Source of the DNA: JACMNW01 sp963708425
GTDB taxonomy: Bacteria > Pseudomonadota > Alphaproteobacteria > Rhodobacterales > Rhodobacteraceae
Assembly: GCA_963708425.1 (NCBI GenBank)
Contig: OY970206.1
Location: 1-64,000 of the forward strand
Direction of reading: 5' to 3'
DNA: 64,000 nucleotides
In this document: piece after piece, positions 51,017 through 59,397 of the stretch
Layout of the letters: every line of letters begins with the position of its first letter
Numbering within the stretch: the stretch's first letter is position 1
Notes under the pieces: model-generated
Databases searched by the model: none
What the model was told of the DNA's origin: nothing
What the model saw: the letters and a program-made list of their open reading frames with translations, nothing else
Position numbers and translations under genes: made by a program

Positions 51017-52465
51017 TTACATCACCCGGTAGTTGGGGCTTTCACGGGTGATCTGCACGTCGTGGACATGGCTTTCCTTCAGACCTGCCCCAGTGATGCG
51101 CACAAAGGTACAGTTGGCGCGCATCTCGGCGATGGTGCCATTGCCTGTGTACCCCATTGCAGCCCGCAAACCGCCGACCAACTGATGCACGACCGCTGCG
51201 GCAGAGCCTTTGTAGGGCACCTGCCCTTCGATGCCTTCGGGAACCAGTTTATCGGACGCTGCGTCTTTCTGGAAATAGCGATCTGCCGATCCGCGTGCCA
51301 TGGCACCCAAAGACCCCATGCCGCGATAGCTTTTGAAGCTACGCCCTTGATAAAGAATAACTTCACCGGGGGATTCGTCGGTGCCCGCAATCGCTGATCC
51401 GACCATGGCACATGATGCGCCTGCCGCGATGGCCTTGGCAAAATCGCCGGAGTATTTGATGCCACCGTCGGCAATCACCGGGATGTCGCCAGCGGCACTT
51501 GCGGCGTCCATGATGGCGGTCAATTGCGGCACGCCGACTCCGGCCACAATCCGCGTGGTGCAGATTGAACCGGGGCCAATGCCGACCTTGATGGCGTCTG
51601 CGCCTGCATCAATCAGCGCACGTGTGGCCGACGCCGTGGCGACGTTACCAGCCACCACTTGCACCGAGTTTGACAGCGCCTTGATGCGTTCAACGGCCCT
51701 TGCAACGCCTTCGGAGTGGCCATGCGCAGTGTCGACGACCACCATATCCACCCCAGCCTCGATCAGCGCGCGGGACCGTTCAAACCCGGCGTCGCCAACA
51801 GTTGTGGCGGCAGCAACCCGCAGACGGCCAAGCGCGTCTTTGCAGGCATGCGGGTTCAGTACGGATTGCTCAGTGTCTTTAAGGGTCAACAGCCCAGTCA
51901 ACTTACCGATACCATCGGTGATCAGCAGCTTTTCAATGCGGCGCGCTTTCATCAGGGAAATCGCGGTGTCGCGGTCAGCGGGTTCCTGCAAGATGGCCAG
52001 GTTGTTGGTGGTCATCATCACCCGCACGGGTGTGCGATCATCCGAGGCAAAGCGCATATCGCGGTTGGTTACGATGCCGACCACGCGGCCCGTCTCATCC
52101 ACTACTGGAAAGCCCGTTACGTTGTAGCGGTCTTGCAGCGCCTTGGCATCGGCCAGCGTCTGGTCGGGCGTCAGAGTGATCGGCGCGTAGACGATGCCGG
52201 ATTCAAACCGTTTGACGCGGCGTACTTCGGTTGCCTGCGCCTCGATGTCCAGATTGCGGTGGATGACACCGATGCCACCTGCTTGCGCCATCGCGATGGC
52301 CATGCGCGCCTCGGTCACCGTGTCCATCGCGGACGACAGCAGCGGTATGTTCATGCGGATGGATTTTGTGACGAAAGTCGATGTGTCAGCCCCCCCCGGC
52401 AGCACTGAACTGGCAGCAGGAACAAGCAGTACATCGTCGAAGGTCAAGGCCTCGCGAATCTCCAT
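51017..52465 (-). CDS. guaB: IMP dehydrogenase
   Basis: This 482-residue enzyme converts IMP to XMP in GMP synthesis. The N-terminus is MEIREALTFDDVLLVP. Two CBS domains occupy about residues 95-210. The catalytic loop GPGSICTTRIVAGVGVPQ holds the active Cys, and the flap has YQGRSFKSYRGMGSLGAM. The start at 52465 has AGGAGAG upstream; the frame is open much further but not conserved. Divergent from it is a glutamine amidotransferase gene that starts 135 bp away. Confidence 0.96.
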   Translation of the reverse strand: MEIREALTFDDVLLVPAASSVLPGGADTSTFVTKSIRMNIPLLSSAMDTVTEARMAIAMAQAGGIGVIHRNLDIEAQATEVRRVKRFESGIVYAPITLTPDQTLADAKALQDRYNVTGFPVVDETGRVVGIVTNRDMRFASDDRTPVRVMMTTNNLAILQEPADRDTAISLMKARRIEKLLITDGIGKLTGLLTLKDTEQSVLNPHACKDALGRLRVAAATTVGDAGFERSRALIEAGVDMVVVDTAHGHSEGVARAVERIKALSNSVQVVAGNVATASATRALIDAGADAIKVGIGPGSICTTRIVAGVGVPQLTAIMDAASAAGDIPVIADGGIKYSGDFAKAIAAGASCAMVGSAIAGTDESPGEVILYQGRSFKSYRGMGSLGAMARGSADRYFQKDAASDKLVPEGIEGQVPYKGSAAAVVHQLVGGLRAAMGYTGNGTIAEMRANCTFVRITGAGLKESHVHDVQITRESPNYRVM

Positions 52466-52600
52466 GGGGCTCTCCTTGGAAGGGTTCGTTTGGCGGTTCC
52501 CTGTTTCATGCGTGGGCAGGATTGGCAAGCGCAAATCCGGGGCTTGCATCGCGGTCTGCGGCGTGGTGAGCATTCCGAAATAAATTGGTTTGGGGGCAAG

Positions 52601-53299
52601 ATGCGCGTCGCAATTGTTGAAAATACCAGGATAACGCATCATGGCCAGGTTGGCGTAGCGCTGCACGAGGTTGGGGCACGGATAGGGCTTTACCAGCCCT
52701 TCCGGGGGCAGGCGTTGCCAACGATTGCTGATGGTTATGATGCGCTGGTGGTATTCGGCGGTGAACAGACGGCGACTGATGATCACACGCATGGCTATCT
52801 GCCAGCACTGGCCGCCTTGATGCGGGAAATGACGGACCATGGCCGCGCGGTGCTGGGCATCTGCCTAGGGGCGCAGATTCTGGCACGCGGCTACGGCGCA
52901 CAAAACCAGATCGGGGCCACGCCCGAATTTGGCTGGTGCGATGTTACACTAAGCGAGGCTGGCATTGCTGACCCGGTTTTGGGGTACCTGCCGCAAACAT
53001 TCCCTATCTTCGAATGGCATTCGGATACTTTCACTGCACCACCCGGTGCGGTGCATCTGGCGTCGAGCAAGGGGGCAGCGCAGCAGGCGTTTCGCATTGG
53101 CCGCGCCACTTACGGTACGCAGTTTCATTTTGAGGCAAACCGCGCCGTGGTGGCCGATTGGACGCGGGAATTTCCCGACCTGACCGAAAAGATGCAGCCC
53201 GGCTGGGCGGCCAACCACCCTGCCCTAGCGCAAATTCAAGGAGTGGCGTCGGATGCAGCTGGCCATGCCATCGCGCGGGTCTGGGTTGGGTTGATCTGA
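52601..53299 (+). CDS. Class I (triad) glutamine amidotransferase
   Basis: ATG 52601 with GGGGG upstream gives a 232-residue protein with the nucleophile Cys in GICLGAQILARGYG, the His in YGTQFHFEAN and the Glu of the same segment. The N-terminal half has the YDALVVFGGEQTATDD pattern. It is a stand-alone triad amidotransferase, like the GMP-synthase-type or gamma-glutamyl hydrolases. The partner is unknown. Purine use is suggested by nearness to guaB, but that is weak. Confidence 0.82.
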   Translation: MRVAIVENTRITHHGQVGVALHEVGARIGLYQPFRGQALPTIADGYDALVVFGGEQTATDDHTHGYLPALAALMREMTDHGRAVLGICLGAQILARGYGAQNQIGATPEFGWCDVTLSEAGIADPVLGYLPQTFPIFEWHSDTFTAPPGAVHLASSKGAAQQAFRIGRATYGTQFHFEANRAVVADWTREFPDLTEKMQPGWAANHPALAQIQGVASDAAGHAIARVWVGLI

Positions 53300-53352
53300 C
53301 GTCCCTACTATATTCGACTACCGGAGAAACTCATTCGTCGTGAGCCGGGCTT

Positions 53353-54144
53353 CTATCCCTGACGCAACACCGGGAACCAATCTGCCCGCAACCGTTGCCC
53401 TGCTTGCATGTCGTGACCGGGATAGGGCGGTGAGGTGCGGCCGGGGCGTTCGACATATCGGGCATCATCACCGACAAGACGCAGCGAGAAGGCACGGCGG
53501 CGGGTGGTCGCGTTATTGCCGCGTGCTCCGTGCAGGGTGCGATAGTTGAAAGCAACGGCATCGCCCGGCTCCATCTGCCATTCAAGCACCTGCATGCCCT
53601 CGGCGTCTGGGTCTGGCACCGGCATGTAGCGGTCCGGATCGGGGTAGAAACTGGTTTCAGCGACCCAGCGGGTTGGCAAAACCTCGCGCGGCCACAGGTG
53701 CGACCCGGCAACACACCGCAAGCTTGCCTCGCGTACGGGGTCCAATGGTGACCAGAAGCTAACGTTCTGGCGACCTTCGACAAAGTAGTAAGGCCCGTCT
53801 TGATGCCACGGCGTTGGTTTCGAGGTGCCGGGTTCCTTGACCAGCACATGATCGTGGAACAATTGCACATAGGGCGATTGCATCAATTGCGCGGCCACCT
53901 CGGCCACATCGGATTGGTGGATCACCTGTTCAAATTCCGGAATGCGGGTCCAGTTGCAATAGTCATCGAAAAACCGCCCCGCCTCACCCGGTTTCAGATT
54001 TTCGGCAGCGTACTCAGATGGTTCGGCCATGTTGCGGGCGATACCCGCCCGCAGGGTATCAACCCAATCGGCCCAGAGGCCTTTGATCAGCACCGCGCCG
54101 TCGCGCTGGTAGGCCGCGATCATATCTTGTGTGATTTCAACCAT
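53353..54144 (-). CDS. Phytanoyl-CoA dioxygenase (PhyH) family protein
   Basis: The 263-residue protein is a Fe(II)/2-oxoglutarate oxygenase with the HxD pair in PTPWHQDGPYYFVEG. The distal His is in RTLHGARGN and an Arg for 2-oxoglutarate lies nearby in TTRRRAFSLRLVGD. The start MVEITQDMIAAYQRDGAVLIKGLW is the typical PhyH N-terminus. Substrates in this family are varied, including lipids, halogenated compounds and ectoine-like solutes. None can be named here. It is a single gene. Confidence 0.85.
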   Translation of the reverse strand: MVEITQDMIAAYQRDGAVLIKGLWADWVDTLRAGIARNMAEPSEYAAENLKPGEAGRFFDDYCNWTRIPEFEQVIHQSDVAEVAAQLMQSPYVQLFHDHVLVKEPGTSKPTPWHQDGPYYFVEGRQNVSFWSPLDPVREASLRCVAGSHLWPREVLPTRWVAETSFYPDPDRYMPVPDPDAEGMQVLEWQMEPGDAVAFNYRTLHGARGNNATTRRRAFSLRLVGDDARYVERPGRTSPPYPGHDMQAGQRLRADWFPVLRQG

Positions 54145-54268
54145 TTTATCCCTGCAGAAATTCGCGGCCTTTCGGCAGGTTAGATCAGCAACGCAGTGCG
54201 GGGAGGTTTAACTGCGACGGCGGCAGCAGGTTTGGCGACACGCGATATCGCCAAACTGAACGAACGTC

Positions 54269-54412
54269 TTACTTCTTGGCGTCTTTGTTCTTGTCAGCCG
54301 CCGCCGCAAACCGCTGCCCCATCGTCGCGCCGCTATCAATGGTGGCGGGCTTCGATTTGTCTTTCTTAGGCTTTTTCACTTCTTTGTTCGAACGCATCTG
54401 GCCTTTTGCCAT
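54269..54412 (-). CDS. 47-residue Lys-rich protein
   Basis: ATG 54412, with AAAGGAGA upstream, gives a 47-residue product MAKGQMRSNKEVKKPKKDKSK ending in AAAADKNKDAKK. The strong ribosome site and the full stop make it a real gene, although the longer frame upstream is open. Composition (about one third Lys) suggests nucleic-acid binding or disorder. Short proteins of the MAKGQMRSN-KE type are common in Rhodobacteraceae by recollection. Their function is unknown to me. It lies just downstream of the agl operon. Confidence 0.65.
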   Translation of the reverse strand: MAKGQMRSNKEVKKPKKDKSKPATIDSGATMGQRFAAAADKNKDAKK

Positions 54413-54490
54413 GGCTTTCTCCTTTGGTTGGGCCGGGTACTGGCCTTGACGCCCGGTCTGCGCCCCTGCAGACCGGCTGTCAACCAAGGC

Positions 54491-55576
54491 CTAGCGATAC
54501 TGCAGCGACTTGCCCTTGTGGAACAGGTGTATTTTCTTCGGATCGGCCCCCAGTTTCACCACCCTGTGGCGCAGATCGGAATGAATTCCCGGCAGTTTGG
54601 CCACAACCTGGGCGGCGTCGCCCTTTTTTTTGAAATACAGCAAGGTGACCTCGCCCAAGGCTTCGGTAATTTCCACCTCGCCGGTAAAGATCGGATCGCC
54701 CGTGGTTTCAAGAAAGTCTTCCGGCCGTACGCCAAGACGCACCCGCATGCCTTTGTCGGCGGCGGTCGTTGCAATGGCTGCCCGCGCGATACCGCCATTG
54801 TCCAGCTTGATCACCGTTTCAGCACCGGTTTCGGCAACCTCGCCGTCCATCAGGTTCATTGCGGGCGAGCCAATGAATTGCGCGACAAACTCATTTTCCG
54901 GTCGTTCGTACAGGGTTAGCGGGCTGCCAACCTGGCTTATGCCGCCGCCCGCCAGAACCACAATGCGGCTGGCGAGTGTCATCGCTTCAACCTGATCGTG
55001 GGTAACATAGATCATCGTGCGGTCTGGCATCGCCTCTTTCAGTTGAGCAATTTCCAGCCGCGTGGCAACCCGCAGCGCGGCGTCGAGGTTGGAAAGCGGC
55101 TCGTCAAAGAGGTAAACCTTGGGGTCGCGCACGATGGACCGCCCAATGGCAACCCGTTGGCGCTGGCCACCCGACAAGGCTTTTGGCAGGCGATCAAGAT
55201 ACGGCGTCAACTGCAAGATACGCGCGGCCTTGTCGATTGCCGCAGAGATTTCGGCAGCGGATTTCTTGGCGATTTTGAGCGCAAAAGCCATATTATCGCG
55301 CACCGTCATATGCGGATAAAGTGCGTAGGATTGGAACACCATCGCGATGCCACGCTGCGCCGGTGGCACATCGTTCACCACTTGCTTGTCAATCTCGAGA
55401 GTGCCGCCAGTAATTCGTTCCAGCCCGGCGATCATTCGCAAAAGTGTCGATTTGCCACAACCCGAGGGGCCAACAAAAACAATCAACTCACCACGTTTGA
55501 TGTCGAGGTTGATGTTCGACAGAACCTTCACCTCGCCATAGGCTTTCTCGACATTTGTAAGCTTAAGGTCGGCCAT
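54491..55576 (-). CDS. aglK: AglK, ATP-binding subunit of the alpha-glucoside ABC transporter
   Basis: The 361-residue UgpC/MalK-type ATPase starts MADLKLTNVEKAYGEVKVL and has Walker A GPSGCGKST, the Q-loop VFQSYALYPHMTV, and signature ALSGGQRQRVAIGR. Walker B is VYLFDEPLSNLDA and the H-loop IYVTHDQVEAM. A C-terminal TOBE-type regulatory domain follows from about residue 240. It energises AglEFG-mediated uptake. ATG 55576 was chosen because GGAGGGGGAACC lies directly before it. It is the last gene of the agl operon. Confidence 0.93.
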   Translation of the reverse strand: MADLKLTNVEKAYGEVKVLSNINLDIKRGELIVFVGPSGCGKSTLLRMIAGLERITGGTLEIDKQVVNDVPPAQRGIAMVFQSYALYPHMTVRDNMAFALKIAKKSAAEISAAIDKAARILQLTPYLDRLPKALSGGQRQRVAIGRSIVRDPKVYLFDEPLSNLDAALRVATRLEIAQLKEAMPDRTMIYVTHDQVEAMTLASRIVVLAGGGISQVGSPLTLYERPENEFVAQFIGSPAMNLMDGEVAETGAETVIKLDNGGIARAAIATTAADKGMRVRLGVRPEDFLETTGDPIFTGEVEITEALGEVTLLYFKKKGDAAQVVAKLPGIHSDLRHRVVKLGADPKKIHLFHKGKSLQYR

Positions 55577-55592
55577 CAGGTTCCCCCTCCCG

Positions 55593-57230
55593 TCAGTTTT
55601 TAAGTGCAAGACAGAACTGCCATGGCCCTAGGGTCATGTGTCTGTCGCTGGAAATGTGCTGTCCACCAATTTCAGCTCCAAGTGCGCGCCAGTCGCCAGC
55701 GGGCAGATCGAACTTCTGGGTTTTGTCGCCCAGATTGAAGGCGCAAAAGATCGTGTGGTCGCCGTGGCGTTCAAATCGCGCCAGATCACCATCAGCCGTC
55801 GGCGCGGTCATGTCGCCAAAGCGCAGCGTTGGATGCGCACGGCGCAGCGCCAGTGCCGACCGGTAATGCGCCAGCATTGACGTATCGTTTGCGGATTGCG
55901 CTGCCACCGACAGACCAAGATGTGTGGCCGTTACTGGCAGCCACGGCTTGCCGCTGGAAAAGCCGCCATTGCTGTTGTCGGTATCCCAGACCATCGGTGT
56001 ACGGCAACCATCGCGGCCCTTGAATTCGGGCCAGAACTGGATGCCGTAGGGGTCTTGCAGATCTTCAAACGCGATGTCCGCCTCTGGCAGACCCAATTCC
56101 TCGCCTTGGTACAGGCAGATAGACCCGCGCAGGCACATCAACAGGGCCGCATAAGTCTTTGCGGCCTCATTCGATAGCGTCCAACGCGTGATGTGCCGAA
56201 TTGTATCATGATTGGAATAGGCCCAGCAGGGCCAGGCGTCAGGGGCGGCTTTGGCCATGCGCTGAAAGGTTTCTTCAAGCAGGCTTGCCGTTAGCCGGTT
56301 CGGTTGCAACATTTCGAACGGATAGCACATTTGAACCTTGTCACCGCCCGACGTGTATTCGGCCATAATCTCCAGGCCCCGCTGAGCATCACCCACTTCA
56401 CCGACAGCGGCGGCATTGTAGGGGTTCAGCACGGCGCGGAATTTACGAAGGAATTCAAGATTTTCCGGCTGGTTCTTATCGAAAATGTGCAGCTGGTGGT
56501 TATAGGGGTTCACGCTTGGCGCAATGGAATTGTTGCGCAGTTCTTTCGGCAGCGGTGGATTGTCGCGCAGATACTTGTCGGCGATATAGAAGTTGATGGT
56601 GTCCAGCCGAAAGCCATCGACCCCGCGCTTTAGCCAGAAACGCGCCACGTCCAGCAGCGCCTCTTGCACCGCGTCGCAGTGAAAGTTCAGATCGGGCTGC
56701 GAGGTCAGGAAGTTGTGCAGATAGTACTGCTCGCGCCGTCCATCCCACTGCCACGCCGAGCCGCCAAAGATCGACAGCCAGTTGTTGGGTGCCGTGCCAT
56801 CGCCCTTGGGATCGGCCCAGACGTACCAATCAGCCTGAGGATTGGTCCGGTTCTTGCGGCTTTCAATGAACCACGGATGTTGATCCGAGGTGTGGCTTAA
56901 CACCAGATCAATCATCACCCGCAGGCCCTGATCATGCGCCGCCGTCACCACCGCATCAAAATCGGCCAATGTACCAAACATCGGATCGACATCGCAGTAG
57001 TTAGACACGTCATAGCCGAAATCCTTCATCGGTGACGTGAAGAACGGGCTGATCCAGATGGCGTCAGCACCAAGGCCGGCAATGTGTGGCAGGCGCTGCA
57101 CGATGCCCGCCAGATCACCGACGCCGTCGCCATCACTGTCTTGGTAGCTGCGTGGATAGATCTGATAGATGACGGCCCCCCGCCACCACTCAGGATCCGC
57201 AGCCAGGACTGAGCGTTTCGCAGATCGCAT
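55593..57230 (-). CDS. aglA: AglA, GH13 alpha-glucosidase
   Basis: The roughly 545-residue enzyme has the GH13 motifs DLVLSHTSDQHPWF, GFRLDTINFYIADK (nucleophile Asp), the acid/base Glu in AAVGEVGD and SNHDTIRHI. AVIYQIYPRSYQDSDGDGVGDL is the N-terminal strand. It hydrolyses alpha-1,4/alpha-1,6 or sucrose-type glucosides inside the cell. ATG 57230 is favoured, and GTG 57239 is 3 codons further out. It lies 16 bp ahead of aglK and overlaps or nearly overlaps the aglG end. Confidence 0.93.
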   Translation of the reverse strand: MRSAKRSVLAADPEWWRGAVIYQIYPRSYQDSDGDGVGDLAGIVQRLPHIAGLGADAIWISPFFTSPMKDFGYDVSNYCDVDPMFGTLADFDAVVTAAHDQGLRVMIDLVLSHTSDQHPWFIESRKNRTNPQADWYVWADPKGDGTAPNNWLSIFGGSAWQWDGRREQYYLHNFLTSQPDLNFHCDAVQEALLDVARFWLKRGVDGFRLDTINFYIADKYLRDNPPLPKELRNNSIAPSVNPYNHQLHIFDKNQPENLEFLRKFRAVLNPYNAAAVGEVGDAQRGLEIMAEYTSGGDKVQMCYPFEMLQPNRLTASLLEETFQRMAKAAPDAWPCWAYSNHDTIRHITRWTLSNEAAKTYAALLMCLRGSICLYQGEELGLPEADIAFEDLQDPYGIQFWPEFKGRDGCRTPMVWDTDNSNGGFSSGKPWLPVTATHLGLSVAAQSANDTSMLAHYRSALALRRAHPTLRFGDMTAPTADGDLARFERHGDHTIFCAFNLGDKTQKFDLPAGDWRALGAEIGGQHISSDRHMTLGPWQFCLALKN

Positions 57231-57235
57231 CTGAG

Positions 57236-58351
57236 TCACTTCACCGACCCTGACAACAGACCACGCACCAAGAAGCGCTGCAGCGAAAAGAACACGATCA
57301 GCGGCACGATGATCGACACGAAGCCCGCCACCGCGAGCAAATCCCATTCACCGCCTTTTGAGCCCATCATCTTGGCGATGCCCACTGTCAGAACCTCTTG
57401 CTCTTTCGAGGGCAGGAAGACCTTGGCAACCAGAAGGTCGTTCCAGGTCCAGAGGAACTGGAAGATCGAGAACGAAGCCAGCGCCGGAAATGACAGCGGC
57501 AGGATGATCTTGAAGAAAATCTGGAACTCTGTAGCGCCGTCAACGCGGGCATTCTCGATGATGTCGCGCGGCAAACCCGCCATATAGTTGCGCAAGAGAT
57601 AGATGGCGAGTGGCAGGCCAAAGCCGCTATGCGCAAGCCAGACCCCCAGATAGCCCGTGATGCCAAGCGAGCCATGCAGCAACTTCATCGGGATAAGTGC
57701 AAGTTGCAACGGCACGACAAGAAGGCCGACGATCACCGCGATCAGAAACCCCCGCGCCTTGAAATCCATCCAGGCCAAAGCATAAGCTGCGAAAGCCGCC
57801 ATCAGAATCGGGATGATCGTTGCCGGAATGGCCACCGTCGCCGTGTTGAAGAAAGCCTTGGCGATCCCCTCGCCAGTCAGGACTCTGGCGTAGCCAGACA
57901 AGGTAAATTTCGGCGGCACAGTCCCTTGGGCAAAGATACGCTGATCATCGTCGAACTTTGCCGGTGAGGTCACCTTGTAAGTGCCGTCAGCATAGACGGT
58001 CAGATTTGCCCCGCCATCAAGTTCTATCGTTTCACCGGGCGCATAGGCACCGGGCTCGGTGGTTTTGACCCCCCACGCGGAAAGTGCCTCGGCACCCGGT
58101 GGCAGCGCCGATCCCTCAATCACCCATTCCGCGCCGACCTGTGTCTGACTGTCAGGATCGGTGCGAAAACGCTCGGTCTGGGTCGCGCTGAAAAAGGAAT
58201 TCCACCAGCCCGACGCGATAATCTGGTCTTTGTCGCGGAAAGACGTGACGAAAAGGCCCACCGTAGGGATCAACCAGATTAGAACCAGCAGCGCCGCCGA
58301 GATATTGACCGCCCATACAAGCGCGGGCTTTTTTCCAGCCATGCTATCCAT
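57236..58351 (-). CDS. aglG: AglG, alpha-glucoside ABC transporter permease
   Basis: The 371-residue inner-membrane permease of the binding-protein-dependent type has the conserved loop EAA-like segment ENARVDGATEFQIFFKIILPLS and about six membrane helices. A large periplasmic insertion (about residues 45-150, with VIEGSALPPGAEALS) between the first and second helix is characteristic of AglG and not of smaller MalG proteins. ATG 58351 follows AGGAGATTCGC. It is 1 bp from the aglF stop. Confidence 0.93.
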   Translation of the reverse strand: MDSMAGKKPALVWAVNISAALLVLIWLIPTVGLFVTSFRDKDQIIASGWWNSFFSATQTERFRTDPDSQTQVGAEWVIEGSALPPGAEALSAWGVKTTEPGAYAPGETIELDGGANLTVYADGTYKVTSPAKFDDDQRIFAQGTVPPKFTLSGYARVLTGEGIAKAFFNTATVAIPATIIPILMAAFAAYALAWMDFKARGFLIAVIVGLLVVPLQLALIPMKLLHGSLGITGYLGVWLAHSGFGLPLAIYLLRNYMAGLPRDIIENARVDGATEFQIFFKIILPLSFPALASFSIFQFLWTWNDLLVAKVFLPSKEQEVLTVGIAKMMGSKGGEWDLLAVAGFVSIIVPLIVFFSLQRFLVRGLLSGSVK

Positions 58352-58352
58352 A

Positions 58353-59339
58353 TCAGCGAATCTCCTTGCGGGCATTGCGCACGTTCCACCACATAATCGG
58401 CAGTACCAGGATCATGATCACGATGGCGACCGCCGAGCCGCGCCCATAATCGCTTTGATCGAACAGCAGATCATACATCATATTGGCCAGAACTTGCGTG
58501 CCCCATTCGCCATTTGTCATCACAAAGACGATGTCAAAGACCTTCAGCACGGTGATGGTGATCGTGGTCCAGACGACGCCAATGGTGCCCGCTATCTGCG
58601 GCACTTTGATTTTCATGAAAACCTGCAATGGGTTCGCCCCGTCGATGATCGCCGCCTCGATCGTGTCCTCGGGAATGCCGCGCAACGCGGCCGAAAGGAT
58701 GACCATTGCGAAACCGGCCTGAATCCAGACCAGCACAACCATCAGGAATATGTTATTCCAGAACGGCAGCTGTAGCCAATGTTGGGACTCTCCGCCAAGG
58801 GCCTGAACGATGGCGTTCAATAGCCCGATCTGGTTGCCCTCAGAATTGGCATAGACGAATTTCCAGATCACGCCCGCGCCGACAAACGAAATTGCCATGG
58901 GCATGAAAATCAGCGCCTTGCCGATATTGCCCCAACGGATGCGGTCGGTCAGTTGGGCGGCGAGCAGTCCGAAGAATGTGGCCAGCGCCGGAACGACCAG
59001 TAACCAAAGGAACTGGTTCAGCATTGCCTCATGGAATTTCCCGTCGGACAACAGCCAGCTGAAGTTCTTGAACCCCACGAATTCAGAACTGGATTTGTCC
59101 ATGAACGAGCGGAACAATGTATTGAAAACCGGGTAGATAAGATAAGCGGTAAGGATGATTACCGCAGGCCCGACGAACAACCAGGGTCGAATGATGTTGG
59201 CCTTGCCTATATTGCGGCCCGCGTTCTTGCCGCGCGCCGGATATACCGAATCCAGAACCGTATTCGAGACCCAGTACCAAAATGCGCAACCGCCCACGCC
59301 GATGACGATCGTGACTAAAGCTTGACCGACCTGCTCCAT
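58353..59339 (-). CDS. aglF: AglF, alpha-glucoside ABC transporter permease
   Basis: This 328-residue MalF-type permease has an EAA-loop EAAIIDGANPLQVFMKIKVPQI near residue 225-246 and about seven membrane segments, including IIRPWLFVGPAVIILTAYLIYPV. It pairs with AglG to form the channel. The gene lies 58 bp after the aglE stop; that gap holds a stable hairpin that may keep the upstream mRNA more abundant. The C-terminal ends VRNARKEIR, at the start of aglG. Confidence 0.93.
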   Translation of the reverse strand: MEQVGQALVTIVIGVGGCAFWYWVSNTVLDSVYPARGKNAGRNIGKANIIRPWLFVGPAVIILTAYLIYPVFNTLFRSFMDKSSSEFVGFKNFSWLLSDGKFHEAMLNQFLWLLVVPALATFFGLLAAQLTDRIRWGNIGKALIFMPMAISFVGAGVIWKFVYANSEGNQIGLLNAIVQALGGESQHWLQLPFWNNIFLMVVLVWIQAGFAMVILSAALRGIPEDTIEAAIIDGANPLQVFMKIKVPQIAGTIGVVWTTITITVLKVFDIVFVMTNGEWGTQVLANMMYDLLFDQSDYGRGSAVAIVIMILVLPIMWWNVRNARKEIR

Positions 59340-59361
59340 TTGCCCCTCCCCAGAGTGATTT

Positions 59362-59385
59362 GGCCGGGCAGTTGCCCGCCCGGCC
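59362..59385 (-). terminator. Intercistronic hairpin between aglE and aglF
   Basis: GGCCGGGC (59362-59369) pairs with GCCCGGCC (59378-59385) over an 8-nt loop. No T-run follows on the operon strand. Such hairpins after binding-protein genes commonly stabilise the proximal mRNA or attenuate distal genes, so I call this a partial terminator or stabiliser and not a full stop. Confidence 0.6.
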
Positions 59386-59397
59386 AGTCGTCTTTTC

